A DNA stretch of 6,154 nt, taken from Kiritimatiellia bacterium. GTDB taxonomy: Bacteria; Verrucomicrobiota; Kiritimatiellia; RFP12; UBA1067. The position numbers and the translations under genes were made by a program. The notes beneath the pieces were generated by a model. The model did not search any database, had not been told where the DNA came from, and saw only the letters and a list, made by a program, of their open reading frames with translations. The DNA is taken from the NCBI GenBank assembly GCA_017412325.1, contig JAFPYE010000088.1:1-6154 (forward strand), in the 5' to 3' direction. Each line of letters starts with the position of its first letter. Position 1 is the first letter of the stretch. Positions 1 through 5,599 of the stretch are shown in pieces.

Positions 1-1481
1 AGCCCGATCAGCCCGCCTTCCGCCGCCTCCGGCGAGACGTGGCCGACGCACGCGCCATGCGTCGCGCCCGAAAAGCGGCCGTCCGTGATGAGCGCCACCG
101 ACTCGCCCAGCCCCGCGCCGATGATGTAGCTCGTCGGCGCCAGCATCTCCTGCATGCCGGGGCCGCCCTTCGGCCCTTCGTAGCGGATGACGACCACGTG
201 GCCCGGCTTCACCTTCCCGCCGAGAATGCCCGCGCACGCGTCTTCCTGCGACTCGAAGCAGATGGCCTTGCCCGTAAACGTCATCATCGACGGCGCGACG
301 CCGCCCTTCTTGACGACCGCCCCCTTCGCCGCGAGGTTGCCCCACAGGACCGCGAGCCCGCCGTCGGACGAATAGGCGTTCGGAATCGTGCGGATCACGT
401 CGTCGTCCGTGATCTTCGCCGCCTGGATCTGCCGCCCGAGCGTCTTGCCGCTCACCGTCGGCGCGTCGAGGTGGAGGAGCTTCGCCGGCAGGCGCTTGAG
501 GATCGCCATGATGCCGCCCGCGCGGTCGAGGTCGGCCACGTGGTAGTGGCCCGACGGCGAGAGCTTGCAGATGTAGGGCGTGCGCGCCGACAGCTCGTTC
601 ATCCGCTCCAGCGAGAAGTCGACGTCCGCCTCGCGCGCAATCGCAAGCGTGTGCAGAACGGTGTTGGTCGAGCCGCCCATCGCCATGTCGAGCGTCAGCG
701 CATTGTCGAGCGACTCCTTCGTGATCAGCTCGCGCGGCAGCGGGCCGCCCTTCTTCGCCATCGCGACAATCCGCTTTGCGCTCGCCTTGTAGTGGTCGGC
801 GCGGCGCGGGTCGGTCGCGAGGATCGTGCCGTTGCCGGGGAGCGCGAGGCCGAGCGCCTCGTACAGGCAGTTCATCGAATTCGCCGTAAACATGCCCGAG
901 CAGCTGCCGCAGCCGGGGCAGCTCGTCTCCTCGATCTTCTCCAGGTCCTTTGCGGAAATCCGGCCGGCGTTCTCCGCGCCCACGCCCTCGAAGACGGTGT
1001 TGAGGTCGGAGTCCGCGCCCGTGAGCGGGTGCTTGCCCGGCGCCATCGGTCCGCCCGACGCGAAGATGGTCGGGATGTTGACGCGCAGAGCCCCCAGCAG
1101 CATGCCCGGCACGATCTTGTCGCAGTTCGGCACGCAGATGAGCGCGTCGAAGCAGTGCGCGCGCGCAATCGACTCCACCGAATCGGCGATCAGCTCGCGA
1201 CTCGGCAGCGAATACTTCATGCCCGCGTGGCCCATCGCGAGGCCGTCGCAGACGGCGATGGTGTTGAACTCCATCGCGACGCCGCCCGCCTCCTCGATGC
1301 ACTTCTTGAGGTACGCGCCCACCTTGTTCAGATGGCAGTGCCCCGGCACGAAGCTTTCGTAGCTGTTGCAGATGCCGATGAACGGCTTTTTCATGTCCGC
1401 GCGCTTCAGGCCTGTCGCGAACAGGAGTGAACGGTGCGGCGCGCGTTCCTTGCCCGCCTTGACTTGATCCGAGATGCTCAT
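1..1481 (-). CDS. ilvD: Dihydroxy-acid dehydratase, C-terminus cut by window edge
   Basis: Dehydrates 2,3-dihydroxy-3-methyl acids to 2-keto acids, the third common step of isoleucine and valine synthesis (and the leucine precursor); cytoplasmic Fe-S enzyme. My translation gives 493 uninterrupted residues. Visible landmarks: [10 protein letters not shown] near 39-48, [13 protein letters not shown] at 73-85 with Asp79 as the expected Mg ligand, [10 protein letters not shown] at 118-127 (cluster Cys120, metal Asp121, Lys122 which is carbamylated in the family), [20 protein letters not shown] at 187-206 (cluster Cys194), GGPGMQEM, and [10 protein letters not shown] near the left edge, which holds the family's catalytic-base serine. 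The [11 protein letters not shown] form matches the E. coli-like class, generally an oxygen-sensitive [4Fe-4S] enzyme; the cluster type here is inferred. The family is about 555-620 residues, so roughly 60-70 are missing beyond position 1. The start ATG at 1481 has AAGGA nine bases upstream. It lies 71 nt after an AzlD-type exporter subunit gene. Confidence 0.97.
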   Translation of the reverse strand, partial: MSISDQVKAGKERAPHRSLLFATGLKRADMKKPFIGICNSYESFVPGHCHLNKVGAYLKKCIEEAGGVAMEFNTIAVCDGLAMGHAGMKYSLPSRELIADSVESIARAHCFDALICVPNCDKIVPGMLLGALRVNIPTIFASGGPMAPGKHPLTGADSDLNTVFEGVGAENAGRISAKDLEKIEETSCPGCGSCSGMFTANSMNCLYEALGLALPGNGTILATDPRRADHYKASAKRIVAMAKKGGPLPRELITKESLDNALTLDMAMGGSTNTVLHTLAIAREADVDFSLERMNELSARTPYICKLSPSGHYHVADLDRAGGIMAILKRLPAKLLHLDAPTVSGKTLGRQIQAAKITDDDVIRTIPNAYSSDGGLAVLWGNLAAKGAVVKKGGVAPSMMTFTGKAICFESQEDACAGILGGKVKPGHVVVIRYEGPKGGPGMQEMLAPTSYIIGAGLGESVALITDGRFSGATHGACVGHVSPEAAEGGLIG

Positions 1482-1490
1482 GCTGTCAGT

Positions 1491-1498
1491 TCCTTCTT
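1491..1498 (-). promoter_or_regulatory. Ribosome binding site of ilvD
   Basis: Reading the minus strand, AAGAAGGA lies nine bases before the ATG at 1481. It fixes the ilvD start, and the N-terminus it gives ([20 protein letters not shown]) is compatible with the family, whose conserved part begins a few residues in. The same bases also encode a seven-codon ATG-to-TGA reading frame that overlaps the ilvD ATG; this looks accidental. Confidence 0.7.
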
Positions 1499-1499
1499 C

Positions 1500-1527
1500 A
1501 TGTTGGTGTGAACGTGTCGTCTGTCAA
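1500..1527 (-). promoter_or_regulatory. Possible sigma-70 promoter for ilvD
   Basis: On the minus strand a perfect TTGACA (1522-1527) is followed, after a 16-base spacer, by CAACAT (1500-1505), which keeps the A at position 2 and the A-T at positions 5-6 of a -10 box but is otherwise poor. This stretch is less GC-rich than the surrounding genes. A start site from this -10 would fall almost on the ribosome binding site, giving a very short leader. The -35 match is seen; promoter function is inference and the weak -10 keeps confidence low. Confidence 0.25.
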
Positions 1528-1547
1528 AAAAACCGGCGTCCGGCGCC
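1526..1547 (-). terminator. Possible weak intrinsic terminator after azlD
   Basis: Directly after the azlD stop the minus strand carries a small GC hairpin: GGCG (1544-1547) pairing with CGCC (1535-1538) around a five-base loop, or alternatively CCGG/CCGG (1540-1543 with 1533-1536) around three bases, followed by seven consecutive T (1532-1526). Four-base stems are short for a factor-independent terminator, so it may attenuate rather than end transcription. If it works, it would separate ilvD from the upstream overlapping genes. Confidence 0.35.
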
Positions 1548-1552
1548 CGCGG

Positions 1553-2230
1553 TCAGGGGGTCGTGTACAGCTGCGGGTAGGGAATGACCTTGCCGTCCGT
1601 CTCGGACTCCTTCAGCCGTGCATCGCCCGAGAGCGTGCGGCGCGCGCCGACCATCATCAGCGCCTTGGTGTAGCCCCCACGGTTGAGGTAGTTGTGCTGG
1701 AACACCCACAGGGCGCGCGCGTCGTCGAAGTCCTCGTCGACCAGCACGTGCAGCGTCTGGTCCTTCGGCACGCCGTTCTTCTCCAGCAGCTTCACCACCT
1801 CGTCGGGCGCGACCGGCTGGCCCTGGAAGCGGATGCCGCGCGTCGTGACGCGGACGAGCGGCCGCGACGCCTTCGACTCGAGATGCTCGACCGGCACGGC
1901 CGCGCAGCCCGTGGCCGCGAGGAGCATCATGTAGACCGCCGTGCCCGCGAGGATCGACGAAAGCGGGTTCCCCTTCCAGAGCTGGAGGCCCACCGTGAGC
2001 GCGCCCGCGACGTACGGCCACGCCGTCCGCCATTCGAGCCCCGTATACGAATAGACGATCAGCCCCGCGATGATGACGGGCGAGACGAGCGCGCCGAACC
2101 GCTCGACGGCGCGCGGCAGCGGGCGGTTCCGCCCCGCGAAGATCAGGAACGGCAGCGCGCGCAAGGCGAACGTGACCGCCCACGCGGTCGCGACGACGCT
2201 GACGAGGTAGAGGGTGTTGTCAGACGGCAT
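1553..2230 (-). CDS. azlD: AzlD-family exporter subunit with C-terminal ExbD/TolR-like domain
   Basis: Small subunit of the AzlC-AzlD branched-chain amino acid exporter, fused to an extra domain. Residues 1-~105 match AzlD: hydrophobic segments at about 5-32, 44-63 and 72-107, the FALRALPFLIF and RFGALVSPVIIAGLIVY stretches and the NPLSSILAGTAVYMML ending. Typical AzlD proteins stop here at about 100-110 residues; this one has 225. Residues ~124-196 read like an ExbD/TolR periplasmic domain: PLVRVTTRGIRFQGQPV, then a DEVVKLLEKNG helix, a HVLVDEDFDDARALWVFQHN strand-helix, and GGYTKALMMVG. The joint contains LLAATGC (103-109), which satisfies a bacterial lipobox pattern. The ATG at 2230 overlaps the azlC stop by 11 nt; AAAGGA lies 13 bases upstream, a long spacing consistent with coupling to azlC. 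AzlD assignment is good; the ExbD-like call is by eye from the pattern, and function of the extension is unknown. Confidence 0.82.
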   Translation of the reverse strand: MPSDNTLYLVSVVATAWAVTFALRALPFLIFAGRNRPLPRAVERFGALVSPVIIAGLIVYSYTGLEWRTAWPYVAGALTVGLQLWKGNPLSSILAGTAVYMMLLAATGCAAVPVEHLESKASRPLVRVTTRGIRFQGQPVAPDEVVKLLEKNGVPKDQTLHVLVDEDFDDARALWVFQHNYLNRGGYTKALMMVGARRTLSGDARLKESETDGKVIPYPQLYTTP

Positions 2231-2834
2231 GGTTTTTCACCAGTCCTTTCATCTGGTCGGTGAAGATCACGAGAAAGAGCGCGACCATCGCGAACTCGAT
2301 GCCGCGCGACGGGATCGGCAGCGCCGCGCCCGCCAGCGCGCCCGCCGTCGAGCCGACGACCCAGTAGGCCGCGCAGAGCGCGTGGTTCCACAGGCAGTAG
2401 TAGCGGTTCTTGCGCGGGTCGGGAATCTTGCAGGCGACGTCGAGCGCGTAGATCTCGTCCGCGAGCGAATGGACGAGGAACCACTTCTGCAGGAGCGGCA
2501 GCCCGCGCCACCGCCCCAGCATCGAGAAGCCGTAGAACGCATAGCGGAAGTTGACCGCGAACGTCAGCACCGCGATCGAGTAGAACGGGTCGCTCGCCGC
2601 GATCGCGGGCACGATGGCGAAGCTGAGCGTCCCCGAAATCGCGCTGAACGCGAGGATCGCCGACCAGAGCGGCGCATAGGGGACGAGCGCCTTGACCGCG
2701 AGGAGCACGCCCGCCGCAAAGCCCATCGTGAGGTAGCCCATCAGGACGGGCAGCGAGTTCACGAACGCGCGGCGCGCGAGGGCACGGCGCTCAAGCGCGG
2801 CGAGTTTCGAGGATCTTGGCGACACGCTCGGCAT
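2220..2834 (-). CDS. azlC: AzlC-family branched-chain amino acid exporter, large subunit
   Basis: Inner-membrane permease of the AzlC family, which with AzlD exports branched-chain amino acids (AzlCD in Bacillus, BrnFE in Corynebacterium); the substrate here is inferred. The protein is 204 residues, slightly short of the usual ~220-240, but spans the fold. Landmarks: LPVLMGYLTMGFAAGVLL (28-45), a helix around 56-80, the conserved TFAVNFRYAFYGFSML (91-106), FLVHSLADEIYAL (119-131), then hydrophobic stretches near 150-172 and 178-194. The chosen ATG overlaps the end of kdsB by 44 nt and has no clear ribosome binding site. GTG codons at 2825 (residue 4) and 2762 (residue 25) are other possible starts, but also lack an obvious site, so translation probably depends on coupling to kdsB. 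The stop overlaps azlD by 11 nt, as expected for two subunits made together. Confidence 0.9.
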   Translation of the reverse strand: MPSVSPRSSKLAALERRALARRAFVNSLPVLMGYLTMGFAAGVLLAVKALVPYAPLWSAILAFSAISGTLSFAIVPAIAASDPFYSIAVLTFAVNFRYAFYGFSMLGRWRGLPLLQKWFLVHSLADEIYALDVACKIPDPRKNRYYCLWNHALCAAYWVVGSTAGALAGAALPIPSRGIEFAMVALFLVIFTDQMKGLVKNHAV

Positions 2835-3537
2835 CCGCGGGCGTATCGACGCCCACGCCCTTGTCCGCGGTCCGCACGACCGCGATCTTCGCGCCCATGT
2901 AGAGGGCGCGCAGCTGCTCCAGGTTCTCCGTCGCCTCCAGCGCGCAGCGCGGCTCGGCGATGTACCGCTTCAGGAACGCGCCGCGGTAGGCGTAGATGCC
3001 GAGGTGGCGCACGTAGAGCCCCGACGCGAGGTCCGGTTCGTGGTCGCGGTCGCACGGAATCGGGGCGCGCGAGAAGTACAGCGCGCCGTCCTCCTTGTCG
3101 AGCACCACCTTGACGACGGTCTTCGCGGCCAGGTCGGCGGCGTTGTCGATCGGCGTCACCGCCGTCGCCATGTCCCACTTCGCGTCGAGCCTGAGCTTGA
3201 GCGCCAGCTCGTCGATGAGCGCGGGGTCGATCAGCGGCTCGTCGCCCTGGATGTTCACGAGGATGTCGTCGTCCGCGAAATCGCCCGCCGCGCACGCGAT
3301 GCGGTCGGTGCCGCTCGGCAGGTCCGACGGCGTCATCACCGCCTTGCCGCCGAACGCCGCGACCGCGTCCGCGATGCGCGCGTCGTCCGTCGCGACCATC
3401 ACCTCGTCGAGCGACTTCGCCTTCCGGACCGCCTCGACGACCCACGCGACGAGCGGCTTGCCCGCGAGGACCGCGAGCGGCTTACCGGGGAACCGGCTCG
3501 ACCCGAACCGGCTGGGGATTATTCCGTATGTCTTCAT
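2791..3537 (-). CDS. kdsB: 3-deoxy-manno-octulosonate cytidylyltransferase (CMP-Kdo synthetase)
   Basis: Cytoplasmic enzyme that activates Kdo with CTP to CMP-Kdo, the donor for adding Kdo to lipid A in lipopolysaccharide synthesis. The 248-residue length is normal and all signature regions are present: IIPSRFGSSRFPGKPL (6-21) for nucleotide binding, SGTDRI (75-80), DILVNIQGDEPLID (91-104) with metal-binding Asp99, YFSRAPIPCDRD (154-165), RHLGIYAYR (177-185), ENLEQLRAL (204-212) and GVGVDTPADAE (227-237). The start is firm, because the family begins one to four residues before the IP[AS]R motif and GGAG lies ten bases upstream. It overlaps the preceding gene by 56 nt and the following azlC by 44 nt. 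Its presence indicates Kdo-containing LPS. No missing catalytic residue was noticed. Confidence 0.97.
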   Translation of the reverse strand: MKTYGIIPSRFGSSRFPGKPLAVLAGKPLVAWVVEAVRKAKSLDEVMVATDDARIADAVAAFGGKAVMTPSDLPSGTDRIACAAGDFADDDILVNIQGDEPLIDPALIDELALKLRLDAKWDMATAVTPIDNAADLAAKTVVKVVLDKEDGALYFSRAPIPCDRDHEPDLASGLYVRHLGIYAYRGAFLKRYIAEPRCALEATENLEQLRALYMGAKIAVVRTADKGVGVDTPADAERVAKILETRRA

Positions 3538-5599
3538 TTTCGATGAGCTCCACTTTTCTGAAAAACATGCGCCGGAGGACGTGCAGGCGGCGTTCCTGGC
3601 GTTCCAGCGACCACATCACGAACCGCCACTTCTTGTCGAACCGGTAGCCGGGCGGCAGGCCGGGCTTGAAGTCCTCGAACTTGTCGCGCAGCACCGAAAT
3701 CTGCCACTCCATCGCGTGCGTGCGGTATTCGAAGCCGTCCATGAACCGCTCGGCGACCTCGCCCATCGTGACGTTGTGCTTCTTCTGGTAGACCTTGAGC
3801 GCGTGCGCGTAGCTCGTCAGGTAGAAGCTGTTGATCGCGGCCAGGTTCTCGTCGGTGTAGGAGAGGTCGGGCCAGCCGAAGCTGCCGCGCACCGAGCAGG
3901 TCGAGACCTTCTTCGGCACGACGCGCTCGTTGACGATGTCGTACTCGAACTCGTAGATCTCCTTGCCCTCGCCGTAGTGCGGCGACTCGGCCACGGGGTC
4001 GTACTTCTTCATCGCCATGTTCTGCGCCGCCGCGTCGCCCATCATCTGCGCGAGCGCGAGCACGAACTCCTTCTCCTCGATGGACGAGTCGTCGATGTTG
4101 CAGAAGTACGTCGCGGGGATCGACTCCATCGGCTCGCCCTCGAGCCGCGTGCGGATGAAGTAGTCCATCATGCCGCGCCCCGTCTTCGCGCGCCGCCGCA
4201 GGATGCGGTAGTCGCTGAGCGCGATGCCGAGCGCCTTCAGCGCCTCGACGCGCGCGAGCATGTAGCTCGAATAGCCCTTCTTCGCGCTCGTGAAGCGCTT
4301 CTCGATGAAGCTGCGCTCGATCGGGCTGCGGTTGGTCTTGTAGACGATTTCGCGCGTGCGGCCCTTGCCGATCGGCACGCCCTCGTTTTCGCCGCGTAGC
4401 TCGTAGACGTTGGCGTATTCGATGACCTCGTCCTTCGAGACGATGGCGCGGATGTTCGAGAGCAGCACCTCGTTGCGGTCGTCGATGCCGGGGTGGAAGA
4501 CGGGCCGCCCGTCCACGAACGTCGCGCCCGGCAGCGCGGTGCGGCGGTCGTCGAACGCCGGCGTCGCGCCCTCGCCGACGATGGAGTAGATTTCGCCGGT
4601 GATGTGCATGTAGAGGGCTTCCGTGAACGCCTTGGACGTCTCGTCCGCCAGCTCCGGCTTCGTCAGGAGCGATTCGTAGAGGGACACGATGTCCTTCATC
4701 CGCTGGACGACCTGCGGCTCGGCGACGCGCCCGAGGGCAATCGCCTCGCTCAGCCGCTCCAGCTCGGGCACGATGCGGTCGAGCCCCACGCCGCGCCGCA
4801 GGCCGAAGAGCTCGATCTCGTGGTGGCCGCGGTACTTCGGCATGCGCGTGAACGAATACTTGTTGCCCTCGAAGACGCTCACGAGCTCCTTCAGCGCCTT
4901 GACGAACGCGTCCCTGTCCGTCTCGGCGAGCGCGGCGAACCGGCGGAAGTCGGGATAGGTGAGGAAGTGGACGCCCTTCGCCGAATGGTAGTAGGTCGTC
5001 TTCGCGGCGATGCGCTTCTTCTCGGCGGCGAGCGCGACCTTCATCTCCGCCTCCGTCCACGCGAGCGGCTTGACGCGCCATTCCTGGCCCCTCCGCCGGT
5101 AGTGCTCGATCGTGCCGTCGTTGCGGTCGCCCATCACGACGTCCGTGAGCGTGAAGCCCGCCGCCGACTGGAGCCACGCATCCATGCGGAAGAGGAGCTT
5201 GCACGGCACGTCGCGCTGCGAAATCTCGATCGTGTCCTTGATGACGTTCGCGCACAGGATGCACTTTGTCAGCACGTCGCCCGTCTTCAGCATCGGCACG
5301 TGCGAGAACTTCCAGAACCGGCCGTCCAGGAGCGGAAACGCCGCGACGGAGTGGTTGCCCGTCGTCATCGTCATCACGCAGCCCGGCACCTTGCGCGTCA
5401 GGTCGCGCTTCTCGGCCATCAGCACGCTCGGGCGCTCGTCCAGGTGGCCCTGGATGCCGACCTCGAAGATGTACGTGTCGTCGCCGACGTCCCACGCCTC
5501 GAATTCGCGCGCGCGCCCCATCGCGACCGTCTTGACGGTCGTCGGCCGCTTCTTGCCCTTCTTGCGGATCCGGCTGATGAAGGATTTTATCGCCCGCAT
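3482..5599 (-). CDS. Unrecognised 705-residue protein, possible divergent kinase fold in C-terminal half
   Basis: I do not recognise the family. The protein is soluble-looking: no signal peptide and no convincing membrane helix. It opens with a basic, amphipathic segment (MRAIKSFISRIRKKGKKR) that could bind membrane lipid. The N-terminal half (30-370) has CILC at 113-116 with Cys133, a GDRNDG stretch at 157-162 and charged helical regions. In the C-terminal half kinase-like landmarks can be read in order: YELRGENEGVPIGKGRT (399-415, loop-like), VYK (Lys421), a helix near 442-458, DYFIRTRLEGEPME (479-492, resembling the APH hinge), MGDAAAQNMAM (520-530, Asp522 and Asn527 spaced D-x4-N as in kinase catalytic loops), and EIYEFEYD (547-554) where the metal-binding DFG would be. 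A helical tail follows. This is inference. The ATG at 5599 is chosen because AAAGGA lies six bases upstream; the frame stays open further upstream, but there it overlaps the phosphotransferase. The gene overlaps both neighbours (13 and 56 nt), suggesting a role tied to the phosphotransferase and KdsB. Confidence 0.85.
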   Translation of the reverse strand: MRAIKSFISRIRKKGKKRPTTVKTVAMGRAREFEAWDVGDDTYIFEVGIQGHLDERPSVLMAEKRDLTRKVPGCVMTMTTGNHSVAAFPLLDGRFWKFSHVPMLKTGDVLTKCILCANVIKDTIEISQRDVPCKLLFRMDAWLQSAAGFTLTDVVMGDRNDGTIEHYRRRGQEWRVKPLAWTEAEMKVALAAEKKRIAAKTTYYHSAKGVHFLTYPDFRRFAALAETDRDAFVKALKELVSVFEGNKYSFTRMPKYRGHHEIELFGLRRGVGLDRIVPELERLSEAIALGRVAEPQVVQRMKDIVSLYESLLTKPELADETSKAFTEALYMHITGEIYSIVGEGATPAFDDRRTALPGATFVDGRPVFHPGIDDRNEVLLSNIRAIVSKDEVIEYANVYELRGENEGVPIGKGRTREIVYKTNRSPIERSFIEKRFTSAKKGYSSYMLARVEALKALGIALSDYRILRRRAKTGRGMMDYFIRTRLEGEPMESIPATYFCNIDDSSIEEKEFVLALAQMMGDAAAQNMAMKKYDPVAESPHYGEGKEIYEFEYDIVNERVVPKKVSTCSVRGSFGWPDLSYTDENLAAINSFYLTSYAHALKVYQKKHNVTMGEVAERFMDGFEYRTHAMEWQISVLRDKFEDFKPGLPPGYRFDKKWRFVMWSLERQERRLHVLRRMFFRKVELIENEDIRNNPQPVRVEPVPR
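3548..3551 (-). promoter_or_regulatory. Ribosome binding site of kdsB, inside the upstream gene
   Basis: GGAG on the minus strand, ten bases before the kdsB ATG at 3537. It is inside the final coding stretch of the 705-residue gene, so ribosomes finishing that gene pass over it, which favours translational coupling. Confidence 0.55.

Noticed and set aside
39..1430. 463-codon open frame on the plus strand
   Set aside because: Antisense shadow of ilvD. The product is an Arg/Ala/Val/His-rich string without recognisable motif; such frames are expected opposite GC-rich genes.
1478..1501. Seven-codon reading frame (MKKELTA) ending on the ilvD start, as a possible leader peptide
   Set aside because: Contains one Leu and no Ile or Val, so it does not fit a branched-chain amino acid attenuator; it has no ribosome binding site, and its bases are explained by the ilvD site.
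1482..1552. T-box, leucine riboswitch-like leader or attenuator before ilvD
   Set aside because: The 71-nt gap is too short for a T-box and shows no competing hairpins beyond one tiny stem.
1524..2183. 219-codon minus-strand frame within azlD
   Set aside because: Shadow frame: the overlapping 225-residue frame has hydrophobic AzlD segments, this one is Arg/Ala/Gly-rich.
2759..3445. 228-codon minus-strand frame within kdsB
   Set aside because: Shadow frame of kdsB, Arg/Gly-rich and without motifs.
3095..4399. 434-codon open frame on the plus strand
   Set aside because: Lies opposite kdsB and the 705-residue gene; low-complexity Ser/Ala then Arg/Val/Leu composition with no domain pattern.
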